Shown in pieces: positions 31,525-40,660 of a DNA stretch of 64,000 nt. A program made the position numbers and the translations under genes. Numbering within the stretch: the first letter of the stretch is position 1; each line of letters begins with the position of its first letter. Origin of the DNA: Kalaharituber pfeilii (Eukaryota > Ascomycota > Pezizomycetes > Pezizales > Pezizaceae). The DNA is taken from contig WHUZ01000131.1 of the NCBI GenBank assembly GCA_015179045.1, forward strand, positions 1 through 64,000, given 5' to 3'. The notes under the pieces are model-generated. The model saw nothing but the letters and a program-made list of their open reading frames with translations. It searched no databases and was not told the DNA's origin.

Positions 31525-31945
31525 AGTAGCTCTAGAGTATCTCTGACGCTCTCAAGCTACTCTGAAGTGTCTCAAGTACTCTCAAGTAGATCTGGAGTAT
31601 CTCTGGCTCTTTCTAGTAGCTCTGAGGTGTCTCTGATGCACTCAAGCAGCTTTAAAGTATCTCTAGCGTTCTTAAGTAGCTCTGAAAGTGTCTTTAGTGC
31701 TCTCAAGCAGCTCTAGAAGTGTCTCTGGTACTTTTAAGTAGCTCTGACAATATCTTCAGTACTTTGAGGTAGCTCTAGAGTGGCTTTGGAAGTTTTGAGT
31801 AGCTTTGAAGTAACTTTACAAGTCTTAGAAGACTCTAACGTAGCTCTGAAATAACTTTGAATGTCTTGAGTGCCTCTAAAATAGCTTTAAAGTAGTTCTA
31901 AAAGTCTTGAATAGCTCTAAGGTAGCTCTGGAGTAGCTCTAGCAA
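31525..31945. repeat. 30-bp tandem repeat, degenerating rightwards
   Basis: Units of about 30 bp, AGTAGCTCTGAAGTGTCTCT plus a GGTGCTCTCA-like end, roughly 12-14 copies that become irregular after 31750. A short plus-strand frame reads a serine-rich 10-residue repeat across the first units; it is probably incidental. Confidence 0.8.
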
Positions 31946-32049
31946 TGTCTAATAAATGGCCAAATACAGGTCCCAATGAGTGCCCAATTAGCGGCCCAAT
32001 GCATAGTTGAATTCAACAACAACTGCTCTGCTCAAATGCTGCTCCATGC

Positions 32050-32425
32050 TGTACAGCTGCCCTTCCGGTCTACCATATATACACCGATGTGTCCATTCCA
32101 CCCTACAGCATACACACCTCCAAGGCCATTCTGGCCCGTAGCACATATCCCTCTGCAACCATTCTGGCCTACAGCATATACACCCCTGTGGCCATTCCGG
32201 CCCACAGCATGTACACCTCCGTTGCCATTCCGCCGGGCAGCATATACACCTCCACGGCCATTCCGCCCCACAGTATACACACCGCCGTAGCGACTGAGGC
32301 CCGTCATATATACACCGACGTGGCCATTACTAATTCCCTCTCGCCGTATATGCACCTCCGTAGCCATTTTGCCTAGCAGCATATACACCTTGGTAGCTAT
32401 TTCGGCCCGCCGTATACACTCCTCC
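32050..32425 (+). repeat. 33-bp minisatellite, locus 3 (expanded, ~11 units)
   Basis: Same unit as at 5972-6106 and 19100-19217: CCATTCCGGCCCGCAGCATA then TACACCTCCGTAG. In-frame 11-residue pattern SIYTSVAIPAH. It is the largest of the three loci, so unit number varies between LTR copies. Confidence 0.85.
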
Positions 32426-33870
32426 GTCACGGACAACAACCACCTCAGGACGAGCGTTTGGAAGCGACTCCACAACCACAACGTTCCCCACGCTGAAACC
32501 TACATAGATCGCAAGCTCTCAGCGCGCTGAGCAGTTTGATCTAATTTTTTATCCCAAAAACCCAACACTGCAAATTTTCCCCGAGTGGAGAAATTTCGAG
32601 GATTCTTCAGCTCATCACCCCTGTTGCCAATTCACCTCCCACACCAACTCGGCGCCAAGCCCCTGTAGACTGTCACGGATAAGCATGAGACGACTAATAA
32701 GACAATGTCCATAGACTACAAGGAGGAGAGAAGACGCTTTCAAGCCTCAGCGCAGAGGTATGATGAGGCATTAGCTCGACGTGGCAGATCCCCGCCGCCC
32801 CCGCAGACCATACTCACACCGCCACCACCAGCCTCCCCGCTGCCGCCGGTGTCGTTGTTCAGATCCCCGCCGGCGTCGCTGTTTGGGACCAAGGACTCGC
32901 CGCCGGCATTGTTGTTCGGGACCAAGGGGAGCAGGAGGGAAAGGGAGATACCGCCACCACTACAACAGACTCTGGGGTTAAGCCCCATCACGAGCAGACA
33001 TTCAGCCGACGCGACCACAACAGGCAGTTTTGGGGTTCAGCCCCATCACCTGCATAGACATCGAACCGGCGCCACCACCAGTACCACAGACATTGGGGTT
33101 CAGCCCCATCATGTGCGTAGACACCCCACCAGCGGACAAGAACACCGACAAGATAATACTCCTGACCCGGAAACGGAAAGGGAAACAGCCGTCACCACAA
33201 GCCCCCTACGAAATCAAACGACGACTGGATTCAAAAGAGGCGAAGAAGATCGCAGACTCGCCTTCGGTCGGGACCCCGGCAATGCCCACGGGCAGCACCG
33301 CCACCACAGCCGCAACAAAGCCCCCAACCCCGACACCGACAATGTCACCCCCAACTCTGACACCAACAACGAGACTCCCGACACCAATCACGGACTCAAG
33401 ACCAAGACCAAAGACCAGCAAGCCCCCCGCCTACTCGCCAAACACCGACGCCACCACATCGACATTCGGCGTCGTAGTACATGGTACTGCATTGAGGAAA
33501 GACTTGGCGAAGGTGCGGAAGTGGCTGGAGTCCGGGAACAAGACACTAGGCAAGACTGTTGGGATACGTTGGTTTAGACGAAAGACCACGCTGATTCAAG
33601 AAGGCAAGAAGACTAGCTCGGTCGTGGTGTACTTGGAGCCAGCGACGGACATAGACAGAGTCAGGGTAGGAGGGAAATTGTTGAGGACAACTCAATACGA
33701 GCCAGACAGGAGGAGGAAATAGGCTGTATTGATTTCATACCCTACCTGCACCATGTACGAGTATCGCGGGAACCACACGTAGTTAGTTACTGTTGCCCTT
33801 TTTTCTTTCTTTAATTAACACCTCGCCATAGCCCATTGGGCGGCATGCGAGTACTGATATAAAAAAAAAA
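32426..33870 (+). mobile_element. Half-LINE copy A: 5'UTR + ORF1 + LINE-A tail, no RT
   Basis: The insert begins GTCACGGACAACAACCACC and ends in a family-A hairpin (CTCGC 33822-33826, GCGAG 33847-33851) and poly(A). ACACTCCTCC at 32416-32425 and 33871-33880 is the target duplication (it extends as GT/AT). The 5'UTR is shared with copy B at 35575 and includes the palindrome CTCAGCGCGCTGAG. There is no endonuclease or polymerase coding. Confidence 0.88.
32705..33722 (+). pseudogene. Half-LINE ORF1 (gag-like RNA-binding protein), one frameshift
   Basis: From ATG 32705 the product starts MSIDYKEERRRFQASAQRYD, passes through a proline-rich region and short repeats centred on LGFSPIT-x-IDT, and ends in a compact basic domain: VVVHGTALRKDLAKVRKWLE, VGIRWFRRKTTLIQEGKKTS, SVVVYLEPATDIDRVRVGGK, then the stop at 33720-33722. 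That C-terminal domain matches the ORF1 domain of Tad-like fungal LINEs as I know them, which binds LINE RNA. A one-base slip near 33000-33030 separates the N-terminal frame from the rest. Intact apart from that, so the insertion is probably not old. The ATG choice is supported by position after the conserved 5'UTR. Confidence 0.8.
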
Positions 33871-33942
33871 ACACTCCTCCATAGCCGTAACATCCAGTAC
33901 CTTCCCACGCCTACCGGAGCCTAGCCCCTCACGCCCGTAACA

Positions 33943-34205
33943 CGCAATGGCTGTACATCTTCCCAGTGCAATGGCAGTGCATCTTTCGGAGTGCAATAGC
34001 AGCATACATTCGCAGTGCACCTTTGCAGCAGCACAATGGCAGCAGTGCAATGGCACCGTACTTGAGCAGCGCAATGGTACCGCATCTTCGGGGTGCAATA
34101 GCAGCATATATTCACCTCGTGCTGTTGGGTCAGGCCTTCCACCATTCCAGTAGCCATTTCGGTAGCTACTTTACCAGCCATTTCACTAGCCATCTGTAAT
34201 CGGAC
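33943..34205. repeat. GTGCAATGGCAGC-type and 12-bp repeats
   Basis: Irregular repeats of GTGCAATGGCAGCACA type (33943-34110), related to 36950-37065 and 29465-29500, run into a short 12-bp GCCATTTC array (34140-34200). Confidence 0.7.
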
Positions 34206-34319
34206 CCCTCGCCCAAGACCCTCCAGCTCCGGTCCTATACTGGCAATCAACATACTATATGCCAGTATTTGCACACGTGCAGCTGACTCTGACCCCCTCG
34301 TAACTCGGTATACTCCTTA

Positions 34320-34800
34320 GGGCATTCCCATATATGTCCCTACACCTGTGAGCTCACAGGAGCAACATGGCCGCCAGCATTCTAGTCATCGCTTACAAAC
34401 CCGAACCGGAAGAACGTGCCAGAATCTGGTAGAAGAACTCGGATCCCCAGAACCTGCACGAAAAGACGTCGAACCTGCCGGAAAGCCTTAGAACCTGCTG
34501 GAAGACCTCGGAATCCACCAGCAACAGGTATCACTGAGCTCATTCCCGGATATTCCTGATGCTTCTACCCGCTTCCAGTCATTTCCTTGGCCTTCCATGT
34601 ACTTCCAGTCGTCTCCTTGGTTTTCCATGTACTTCGTTTGTTTGTTTGTTCGTTTGTTTGTTTGCTTGGATTTGCCACCGAGGGCTTTCTATAAAAGAGG
34701 CCCTCCGCCCTCCTCCCTCTTGCTTCTCCACGCCCCAACTTGTATTCTACCCAAGGTGTGTATTTAGCTTTTCAATACATCTACCTCTCGGCACCACATA
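34320..34800 (+). promoter_or_regulatory. LTR- or promoter-like sequence with TATA box and (TTTG)n
   Basis: A (TTTG)n-like run at 34636-34668 is followed by GGGCTTTCTATAAAAGAGGC (TATA at 34690-34698) and pyrimidine-rich sequence, the layout of a Pol II promoter in an LTR. No terminal duplication or partner LTR could be fixed. Confidence 0.35.
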
Positions 34801-34939
34801 GCTCCGACCGCCTCTGCCTCTGCCTCCGCTGTGAAATCGCCCCGGTGCCTGCCGCCGGCCCCGTACCCGGATCCTGTACCCTGGACCCCCTAAGACCCCG
34901 AAATCCCGACCCGCCGACCCGACCCGGACCCGTTTATGA

Positions 34940-35275
34940 CACCATCTCGGTAGCCATTCCAGTAGCCGTCTGGGCAGCCATTTCACCAGCCTTTTCAGCA
35001 CGCATTTCGGTAGCCATTTCGGCTGCCATTTCAGCACGTATTTTGGTAGCCATTTCGGCAGTCACTTTGGCCGCCATTTCAGCAGCCATTTTAGCGGCCA
35101 TTTCAGCAGCCTTCTCAGCATGCATTTCGGTAGCCATTTCAGCTGCCATTTCAGCAGCCTTTTCAGCATGCATTTTGATAGCCATTTCAGCTTCCATTTC
35201 GGCTGCCATTTCAGCTGCCATTTCAGCATTTCGGCTGCTATTTCGGCTGCCAACTCAGCAGCCATTTCAGCATTA
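34940..35275. repeat. 12-bp array (GCCATTTCAGCA)n
   Basis: About 28 units of the 12-mer with variants. Both strands are open: plus reads (AISA)-type and minus reads (MAAE)-type tetrapeptides. The same array is at 37131-37148 plus 37504-37715, and a short run at 34140-34200. Confidence 0.88.
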
Positions 35276-35334
35276 GATACACATGGCTGTTCCGACGCAA
35301 GGGCACAAGATGAGCTGCAATTGTCACGCGCCGG

Positions 35335-35395
35335 CGAGCTTGTGCTGCGACCGGATATGGCCAGTTCAGGGCAACAGTAGTTTCGCAAGCGCTGA
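35335..35395 (+). repeat. Dispersed LTR-like motif, copy 2
   Basis: GTTCAGGGCAACAGTAGTTT then CGCAAGCGCTGAATG, shared with 14255-14335 and the reverse of 39085-39150. Confidence 0.5.
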
Positions 35396-35530
35396 ATGAT
35401 GGCTTGCCGGCAATCATGGCTTGCCGGCGGTCCTGGCTTGCCGGCGGTCCTGGCTTGCCGGCGGTCGTGGCTTGCCGGCGGTCGTGGCTTGCCCGCAGTC
35501 GTGGCTTCCCAGTGGTCGTGGCTTGGTATG
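35396..35530 (+). repeat. 18-bp tandem repeat (~7 units)
   Basis: TCGTGGCTTGCCGGCGGT repeated, decaying at the right end. Confidence 0.88.
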
Positions 35531-35574
35531 TGGAGGCTGTAAGGACAATGTGTGCAATTTCATATATATGACGG

Positions 35575-36568
35575 CAACACAGCAACAACCACCTCAGGAC
35601 GAGTGTTTGGAAGCGACTCCACAACCACAACGTCCCCCCTAGTGAAAATCACATAGATCGATAGCTCTCAGCGCGCTGAGGCTGTTGATCTAACTTTTAT
35701 CCCCAAACACCCAAAAATACAGTTTTCCCCCGAGGGGAAACTTTCGAGGGAATCCTCAGCTCACCACCTCCGTTGCCACCACATTTTCGGCGCCAAGCAC
35801 CAATATCATCACCAGCCATTGAAATGCCACCGAGAAAGAAGTCAACTCCCCCGCAGCAAAAACACACGGGAAGAATCCCACAGACACAAACGGCCCCCCA
35901 GGGCTGGGAGGATGAATTCATACCGGAGTGGGATGACCTAACGAACTCGCTCCAAGCCAGAGGACAAGGCATCGGTTGGGGATCGGTCCTAGTCGCACTG
36001 TGGAAATTCCGGACCAGGAGCGACAACCTCCCGAAGGCAGGATCGCGCCTTTACGTCGAATTCCAAGAAGGCACCAACCTAAAGGTGCAGGGAGAATTTC
36101 TGGCACCACCGCCGCCACCACCGCCACCGCCAACACAGCCATTGGGGTTCAGCCCCATCACGCATATACAAACGATCCCGGCGGACCCACCGACTCAGCC
36201 ACTGGGGCTTAGCCCCATCACAACAATAGATACCCCGGCGATCCCGTCACCGCCACCACCGCCCATGAGGTTCAGCCGCGTGACTCACGTGGACACGGAA
36301 CCATCGGGGACGGAGCCAGAACCCCTCGGCTCTACTCCGTAACTACTACCAGTTGCTATCGGAGGAACCCTCCCCGGTGGCGGCTTCGCCCACAAAGAGG
36401 AGGAGACACCACAAGACCACCACTCCTCCCAGAGGAAGGAAATAAGGCAGGCTCGGCTCACCTCCCCCACATGTAATAGGTCCTTTTTTCTTTTTGTTTA
36501 GTTATAACACATTCCTTGAATATATAAACCTCGCCATAGCCCATAGGGCGGCATGCGAGTAATGAAAT

Positions 36569-36592
<24 letters not shown>
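35575..36592 (+). mobile_element. Half-LINE copy B: 5'UTR + short ORF1 + LINE-A tail
   Basis: ATATATATGACGG at 35562-35574 and 36593-36605 is the target duplication. The insert begins CAACACAGCAACAACCACCT, follows copy A through the 5'UTR (palindrome CTCAGCGCGCTGAG, hairpin TTTCCCC/GGGGAAA) and ends in the family-A hairpin (CTCGC 36530-36534, GCGAG 36555-36559) and poly(A). Without the insert, the flanks join into a normal S57 satellite unit. Confidence 0.9.
35824..36342 (+). CDS. Half-LINE copy B ORF1, short form
   Basis: 172-codon frame from MPPRKKSTPPQQKHTG. The upstream in-frame ATG at 35773 is also possible, but the ATG at 35824 heads a basic start as in many ORF1 proteins. Middle segment: WEDEFIPEWDDLTNSLQARG, GWGSVLVALWKFRTRSDN. 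The repeats PLGFSPITHIQTIPA and PLGLSPITTIDTPA follow, then a proline-rich end. The basic C-terminal domain present in copy A is missing, so this copy has lost the presumed RNA-binding part through an internal deletion. No stop or frameshift within the frame. Confidence 0.65.
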   Translation: MPPRKKSTPPQQKHTGRIPQTQTAPQGWEDEFIPEWDDLTNSLQARGQGIGWGSVLVALWKFRTRSDNLPKAGSRLYVEFQEGTNLKVQGEFLAPPPPPPPPPTQPLGFSPITHIQTIPADPPTQPLGLSPITTIDTPAIPSPPPPPMRFSRVTHVDTEPSGTEPEPLGSTP

Positions 36593-36599
<7 letters not shown>

Positions 36600-36605
36600 T
36601 GACGG

Positions 36606-36735
36606 GTCCCTTTCAACATCCTGAGATGTGTGAACGTGAGCTGAATCTGACACGTACCGTAGGGCCCGTTGGACCGCACGACAGTGGCATGATGAGTGCA
36701 ATTTCATATGTATGGCGGGTCCCTTTCAATGACGA
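36606..36735. repeat. S57 satellite, second locus
   Basis: Two or three units (TGAGATGTGTGAACGTGAGC..., TTTCATATGTATGGCGGGTC...). Related units continue at 37066-37130 and 37735-37990. Confidence 0.75.
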
Positions 36736-36937
36736 AATGCATAGCACCTACGCCAAGAAACCATGGAGCGGCCGTAGCACGAAATGCATAGCACCTATGC
36801 CAAGAAACCATGGAGCGGCCGTAGCACGAAATGTATAGCACCTATGCCAAGAAACCATGCAGCGGCCGTAGCACGAAATGCCTAGCACCTGTGCCAAGAA
36901 ACCATGGAGCTACAGCCGCTCCATGGTTTCTTGGCAT
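36734..36937. repeat. 47-bp tandem units ending in the hairpin
   Basis: GAAATGCATAGCACCTACGC begins units at 36734, 36781, 36828 and 36875, exactly 47 bp apart. Each contains one arm of the 20-bp hairpin. Only the last unit is followed by the reverse arm, at 36918-36937. Confidence 0.9.
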
Positions 36938-37148
36938 GATGAGACGCAATGCCAACGCACTTTCACAGCACAATGGCAGCGCACTTTGGAAGCACAATGG
37001 CACCGCACTTTTGAAGTGCAATGGCAGCGCAGCTTTGCAGTGCAATGGCAGCATACATTTGATATGTATAGTTGGTGCGACCCGATGGTACAAGATGAAG
37101 TGGAATAAGCTGAATTTGACAGGCCCTAGCCATTCCAGTAGCCATTTC

Positions 37149-37503
37149 TTTTTTTTTTTTTTTTTTATTTCATTACTCGCATGCCGCCCTACGGGCTATG
37201 GCGAGGTTTTTTATATTAAGAAACTTAAATAAAAATGTCTTCTAACTACATATGTTACCCGCGGAGTCCATACATGATGCGGGAGAGAGGTCCTCGTGTG
37301 AAGTCCTCGTGTACCGAGCCTGTCTACTTCCTTCCTCTGTCCGGCTCGTACACGCTCGTCCTCAGCCACCGTCCTCCAAGTTTCACCTTGTCTGCTTTCG
37401 TCTCTGTCTCCAGGTGGGCTACGACGGAGCTCGTCTTTTTTCCTTCTTCCTCCAATATTGCCTTTTTTCGTAACCATCTGACCCCTCGGATCTTGCGTAA
37501 AGT
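37149..37503 (-). mobile_element. Half-LINE copy C, 5'-truncated (355 bp)
   Basis: AGTAGCCATTTC at 37137-37148 and 37504-37515 is the target duplication, inside a 12-bp array. In the sense direction it holds the end of ORF1, a 3'UTR and the family-A hairpin (CTCGC 37176-37180 and GCGAG 37201-37205 on the plus strand). Confidence 0.92.
37324..37503 (-). pseudogene. Half-LINE ORF1 C-terminus (copy C)
   Basis: Codes for RGVRWLRKKAILEEEGKKTS, SVVAHLETETKADKVKLGGR, then WLRTSVYEPDRGRK and a stop: the same domain as the end of copy A (IRWFRRKTTLIQEGKKTSSV ... YEPDRRRK). As in copy A, the stop is followed directly by a 3'UTR containing ATGTA, GCGGG and GTAGTTAG, then the LINE-A tail, with no endonuclease or RT. 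This independent copy shows that the ORF1-to-tail junction is a family feature. Confidence 0.82.
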
Positions 37504-37715
37504 AGTAGCCATTTCAGAATGCATTTCGATAGCCATTTTGGCAGCCATTTCAGCTCGCATTTCGGTAGCCATTTCGGCTGCCATTTCAGCAGCCTTGCAG
37601 CATTCATTTCGGTAGCCATTTCGGCTGCCATTTCAGCACGCATTTCAGTAGCCATTTCGGCACGTATTTTGGCAGCGAACTCAGTAGCCATTTCGGCAGC
37701 CATTTCGGCATGAGA
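37504..37715. repeat. 12-bp array, third locus
   Basis: Same 12-mer family as 34940-35275, interrupted by half-LINE copy C. Confidence 0.85.
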
Positions 37716-37734
37716 TATGTATGGCAGTTCCGAC

Positions 37735-37990
37735 CCAAGGGCACGAAATGAGCTGCAATGAGCTGAGAATTTGATTGGTAGAGCAGGTATGGCCTGACGG
37801 CCAGATGAGGTGAATTTGACATGTACGGCCAGCCCGATTCGACGCCACGAGATAATGCAGAATGAGCTGAATTTGATAGATGTGGCAGCCCCGACCCACT
37901 GGCGTGAGATTAGGTGGAATGAACTGCGTTTCATACCTACGACAGCTCCGATCTGACACCATGAGATGAGCTAGAATGAGCTGAACTTGG
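37735..37990. repeat. S57 satellite, third locus
   Basis: Four to five units with GAGATGAG, GAATGAGCTGAATTTGA and AGACCCGA-like spacers. Confidence 0.75.
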
Positions 37991-38241
37991 TAGACAGCCG
38001 GCGGGCCTTTGCATTTTTTTTCCTAATTGTGAAGAAAAACCTTGTGCCGCTTGTAATCAACCCATCTGTTCCACACGAAATGCTATAAAGGTCTAGGTAT
38101 AGATAGGACCATGGGGGGTATTGCTTCGGGGCAGAAGGACTTGAGCCTCGTCTGGCTGGAAGGCCTCGACCCTATCCATTCTGCATGGAACAATATAGAG
38201 GTATAGGTATAGGTGGAACCATAGGAGCATTGCTTCCTGGT

Positions 38242-38641
38242 GGAAGGCCTTGAGCCTGCTCTGGACGGAAGGCCTTGAGCCTGCTCTGGACGGAAGGCCT
38301 TGAGCCTGCTCTGGACGGAAGGCCTTGAGCCTGCTCTGGACGGAAGGCCTTGAGCCTGCTCTGGACGGAAGGCCTTGAGCCTGCTCTGGACGGAAGGCCT
38401 TGAGCCTGCTCTGGACGGAAGGCCTTGAGCCTGCTCTGGACGGAAGGCCTTGAGCCTGCTCTGGACGGAAGGCCTTGAGCCTGCTCTGGACGGAAGGCCT
38501 TGAGCCTGCTCTGGACGGAAGGCCTTGAGCCTGCTCTGGACGGAAGGCCTTGAGCCTGCTCTGGACGGAAGGCCTTGAGCCTGCTCTGGACGGAAGGCCT
38601 TGAGCCTGCTCTGGACGGAAGGCCTTGAGCCTGTTCTGACC
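38242..38641. repeat. 25-bp minisatellite, 16 units, 15 identical
   Basis: Unit GGAAGGCCTTGAGCCTGCTC plus TGGAC. By reading, the first 15 units are identical; the sixteenth ends TGTTCTGACC and a partial seventeenth follows. Homogeneity indicates a very recent expansion. The minus strand has no stop in any phase of the unit, so all three minus frames are open. Confidence 0.97.
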
Positions 38642-38689
38642 CGAAGGCCTTGAGCTTAAGGTCAAGGCCCATCCGTTCGGCACGGAACG

Positions 38690-38935
38690 TTATAGAGGCA
38701 TGGGCATAGGTGGGAAACCATTCCTAGTCCATACGGAATGATATAGAAGTATAGGCATAGGTGGGAAACTGTTCCGCACGGACTGATATAGAGGTATAGC
38801 TATAGGTAGGAAACAGTTCTACACGGAACGATATAGAGGCATAGGCATAGGTAGGAAACTGTTCCGTACAGAATGATATAGAGGTATAGGCATTGGTGGA
38901 AACCGTTCCGCATGGAACGATAGATATATCGGTTC
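38690..38935. repeat. 45-bp tandem repeat (5 units)
   Basis: Core GGCATAGGTGGGAAACTGTT then CCGCACGGAACGATATAGAG and GTATA. A related half-unit lies left of the 25-bp array (38186-38230), so the 25-bp array has grown inside this older repeat. Confidence 0.85.
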
Positions 38936-39084
38936 AGAAGTGCATTGCCCCTAACTCTAAGGCATTGTATAGTAAATAGGTTATGAATCTAATTCAGTAC
39001 CTGATCTTCTCTGCCTTTCACCATAACCTGCCATTGCCTCTAAACTGGAACCGTTGAACGCCTGCAAGCCTCTTATGTCAAGCC

Positions 39085-39150
39085 TCTTCCATTCAGCGCT
39101 TGCGAAACTACTGTTACCCTGAATCAGCCGTATCCCTTAGCAGTGTAACA
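39085..39150 (-). repeat. Dispersed LTR-like motif, copy 3
   Basis: On the minus strand it starts TGTTACACTGCTAAGGGATA and continues as the motif at 14255 and 35335. The TGTTAC start suggests an LTR edge. Confidence 0.5.
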
Positions 39151-39164
39151 GACCGGCCTCAGGG

Positions 39165-39353
39165 GTTTTTTTTTTTTTTTTTTTTTTTTTTTATTGCATT
39201 ACTCCTCTGCCGCCTTGTAGGCTATGGCGAGGGTTTAGATACATGCAAGACAGTAACTTAATAGTAACTCGCAAATAAAACCATAAAATGAGAATGAACG
39301 TGTAATAAATCCTCCGTCTACTCTGCCGCCCAGTCCATCATCTCCGCCAACGT
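39165..39353 (-). mobile_element. 189-bp LINE-A 3' end insertion
   Basis: CCGGCCTCAGGG at 39153-39164 and 39354-39365 is the target duplication. It includes the last ORF2 codons (LAEMMDWAAE then stop), the 3'UTR, the hairpin with inner stem GCCT/AGGC and a long poly(A). Confidence 0.92.
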
Positions 39354-39365
39354 CCGGCCTCAGGG

Positions 39366-39992
39366 AGCTAGTAGCCAGGACGGAGTCACAGATCGAGTCA
39401 GGCGGGCCACGCAATGCTCACAGGTTTAAGCAGAACGCTGCTTATAGTTATAGAGGAAAAAGTATAGCCAGGAGAGTATATATTTATTGCTTGAGGGGTC
39501 TAGAGTACGGGGTGGAAAAGGAGTGTTTAAATATAGGAGAGGGCAACACAGAAATAGAGAGATGTAGAAAGGCTTCCTTAAGTTCCGTGTCTTCAGCATG
39601 ATCGATGTTATCCAAAAAGCGTAATTCCTTAAGTGCCGTGCCTTCAGTACAATTATTGTTATCCAAACAGTGTAATCATAACCCTTAAGCGCTGCTTATC
39701 CAAAAGTATACTTGTCATTATCCAAAACTGTGCTAGTGGGCAAGTAATGAGATTCCTTGAACCCGGTGGACCTTAAATTAGTTCAGGGTAACTGATCGTG
39801 ATCGGCGACAGGCAGCACCCGCCGCCACCCGCCGCCGCGCGTGACATAAATGTTCTACAGTTAATACATTAAGCCACAAAAAAAATCACAAAAAATCAAA
39901 ACAGATTGCTCCGGTTCCACTAGAGTTTAGTCATATGGAACCGGGGCATTACAGTCCATCTCAGGGAGATGCCGGACAAAGATTAATCGAGT
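39366..39992. other. Intergenic, weak repeats
   Basis: Around 39575-39730 the phrases CCTTAAG..GCCGTG..TTCAG and TTATCCAAA repeat two or three times with a ~59-bp spacing. CCGGTTCCA...TGGAACCGG near 39911-39938 is an imperfect hairpin. No gene seen. Confidence 0.4.
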
Positions 39993-40660
39993 TTAAAGCC
40001 AAGTTTTATTTAAAATCTTCTCATGTGAAAAAAAAACAATACTGGAACGAGCACCATCAAAGTCCGCAACAAAATGCTCCAGTAAACGAGAACGAAAAAA
40101 AATAACATCCCCTTGCTGAAACTTTAACTTCATCCCTAAATCAGGTAAAACTAACTCTCCCCCAGGAAAGTTTCCCCAACAACACATAGCCACCCAACCA
40201 TCAGGAGTATCATTATAGTTTTTGTGAGCTTCAACTTGAGTATTCCGCAATAAAGCAAGTCCATAAAAACAGGCATGACGAGAAGTGTTCAGCAAAGAAC
40301 ATGGTACATTATTAGAACAATCTTCCTGAAAAAGCCTCCAATAACGTAAATAACAATCAGGATCAATAACTAAAAAAAGCATTCCAATAACTTGAATTAA
40401 TTGAGAAATATTATTAAAGAAAGCACCTACCGCCCGCTGCTTGTAGCCGGCAGATCCAATATGCCTAGATAAAGTAGGTGGAGTAAAAGTATGTCCTTTA
40501 TGCGTCCAATATGCCAAGTGATATACTCCAAAAGTAGAGTGTCTTTGACAAAGTAAAGCCACTTTAGAGTAACGGCAATCCTCTTTCCCTGGAGGAGGTG
40601 GTGAATATTCCTCTTCTAAGGAATCAATGGCTGTAACAGTATCTTTTTGCATTTGAATAC
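39993..40660 (-). CDS. 2OG-Fe(II) dioxygenase-like protein, main exon
   Basis: Open frame ending at 39993; the first ATG is 40652, but the frame is open to a splice-like CAG/G at 40661. The C-terminal half has a double-stranded beta-helix signature: VEAHKNYNDTPDGWVAMCCW (first metal-site strand), FPGGELVLPDLGMKLKFQQG, DVIFFRSRLLEHFVADFDG (second histidine) and ARSSIVFFSHEKI (2-oxoglutarate-binding R). Related fungal proteins, some grouped with the TET/JBP family and linked to transposons, usually have HxD at the first site; here the HKN triplet suggests the aspartate is replaced or displaced, so activity is doubtful. The frame has no stop over 219 codons. Upstream coding at 41267-41596 probably belongs to the same gene. 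Confidence 0.72.

Larger units (their letters stand above)
32040..33942 (+). mobile_element. LTR-alpha copy 3, split by a half-LINE
   Basis: The left part (about 32040-32425) is the alpha minisatellite region. The right part (33881-33942) matches the end of copy 1 (ATCCAGTACCTTCCCACGCC ... CCTAGCCCCTCACG) and continues to CCCGTAACA, which mirrors the TGTTACGG start. The two parts are separated by a half-LINE with its own target duplication. The left terminus of this copy was not found. Confidence 0.7.

Noticed and set aside
31399..31716. Serine-rich repeat protein
   Set aside because: The frame just follows the 30-bp tandem repeat and the array degenerates directly after it.
34740..35276. 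Hydrophobic (AISA)n protein and, opposite, an (MAAE)n protein
   Set aside because: Both come from a 12-bp simple array; no signal for translation.
38242..38641. CRISPR array
   Set aside because: Units are contiguous without unique spacers, and the genome is fungal.
38093..38683. Long overlapping minus-strand reading frames in the 25-bp array
   Set aside because: They follow automatically from a stop-free unit of 25 bp; no start context or conserved domain.
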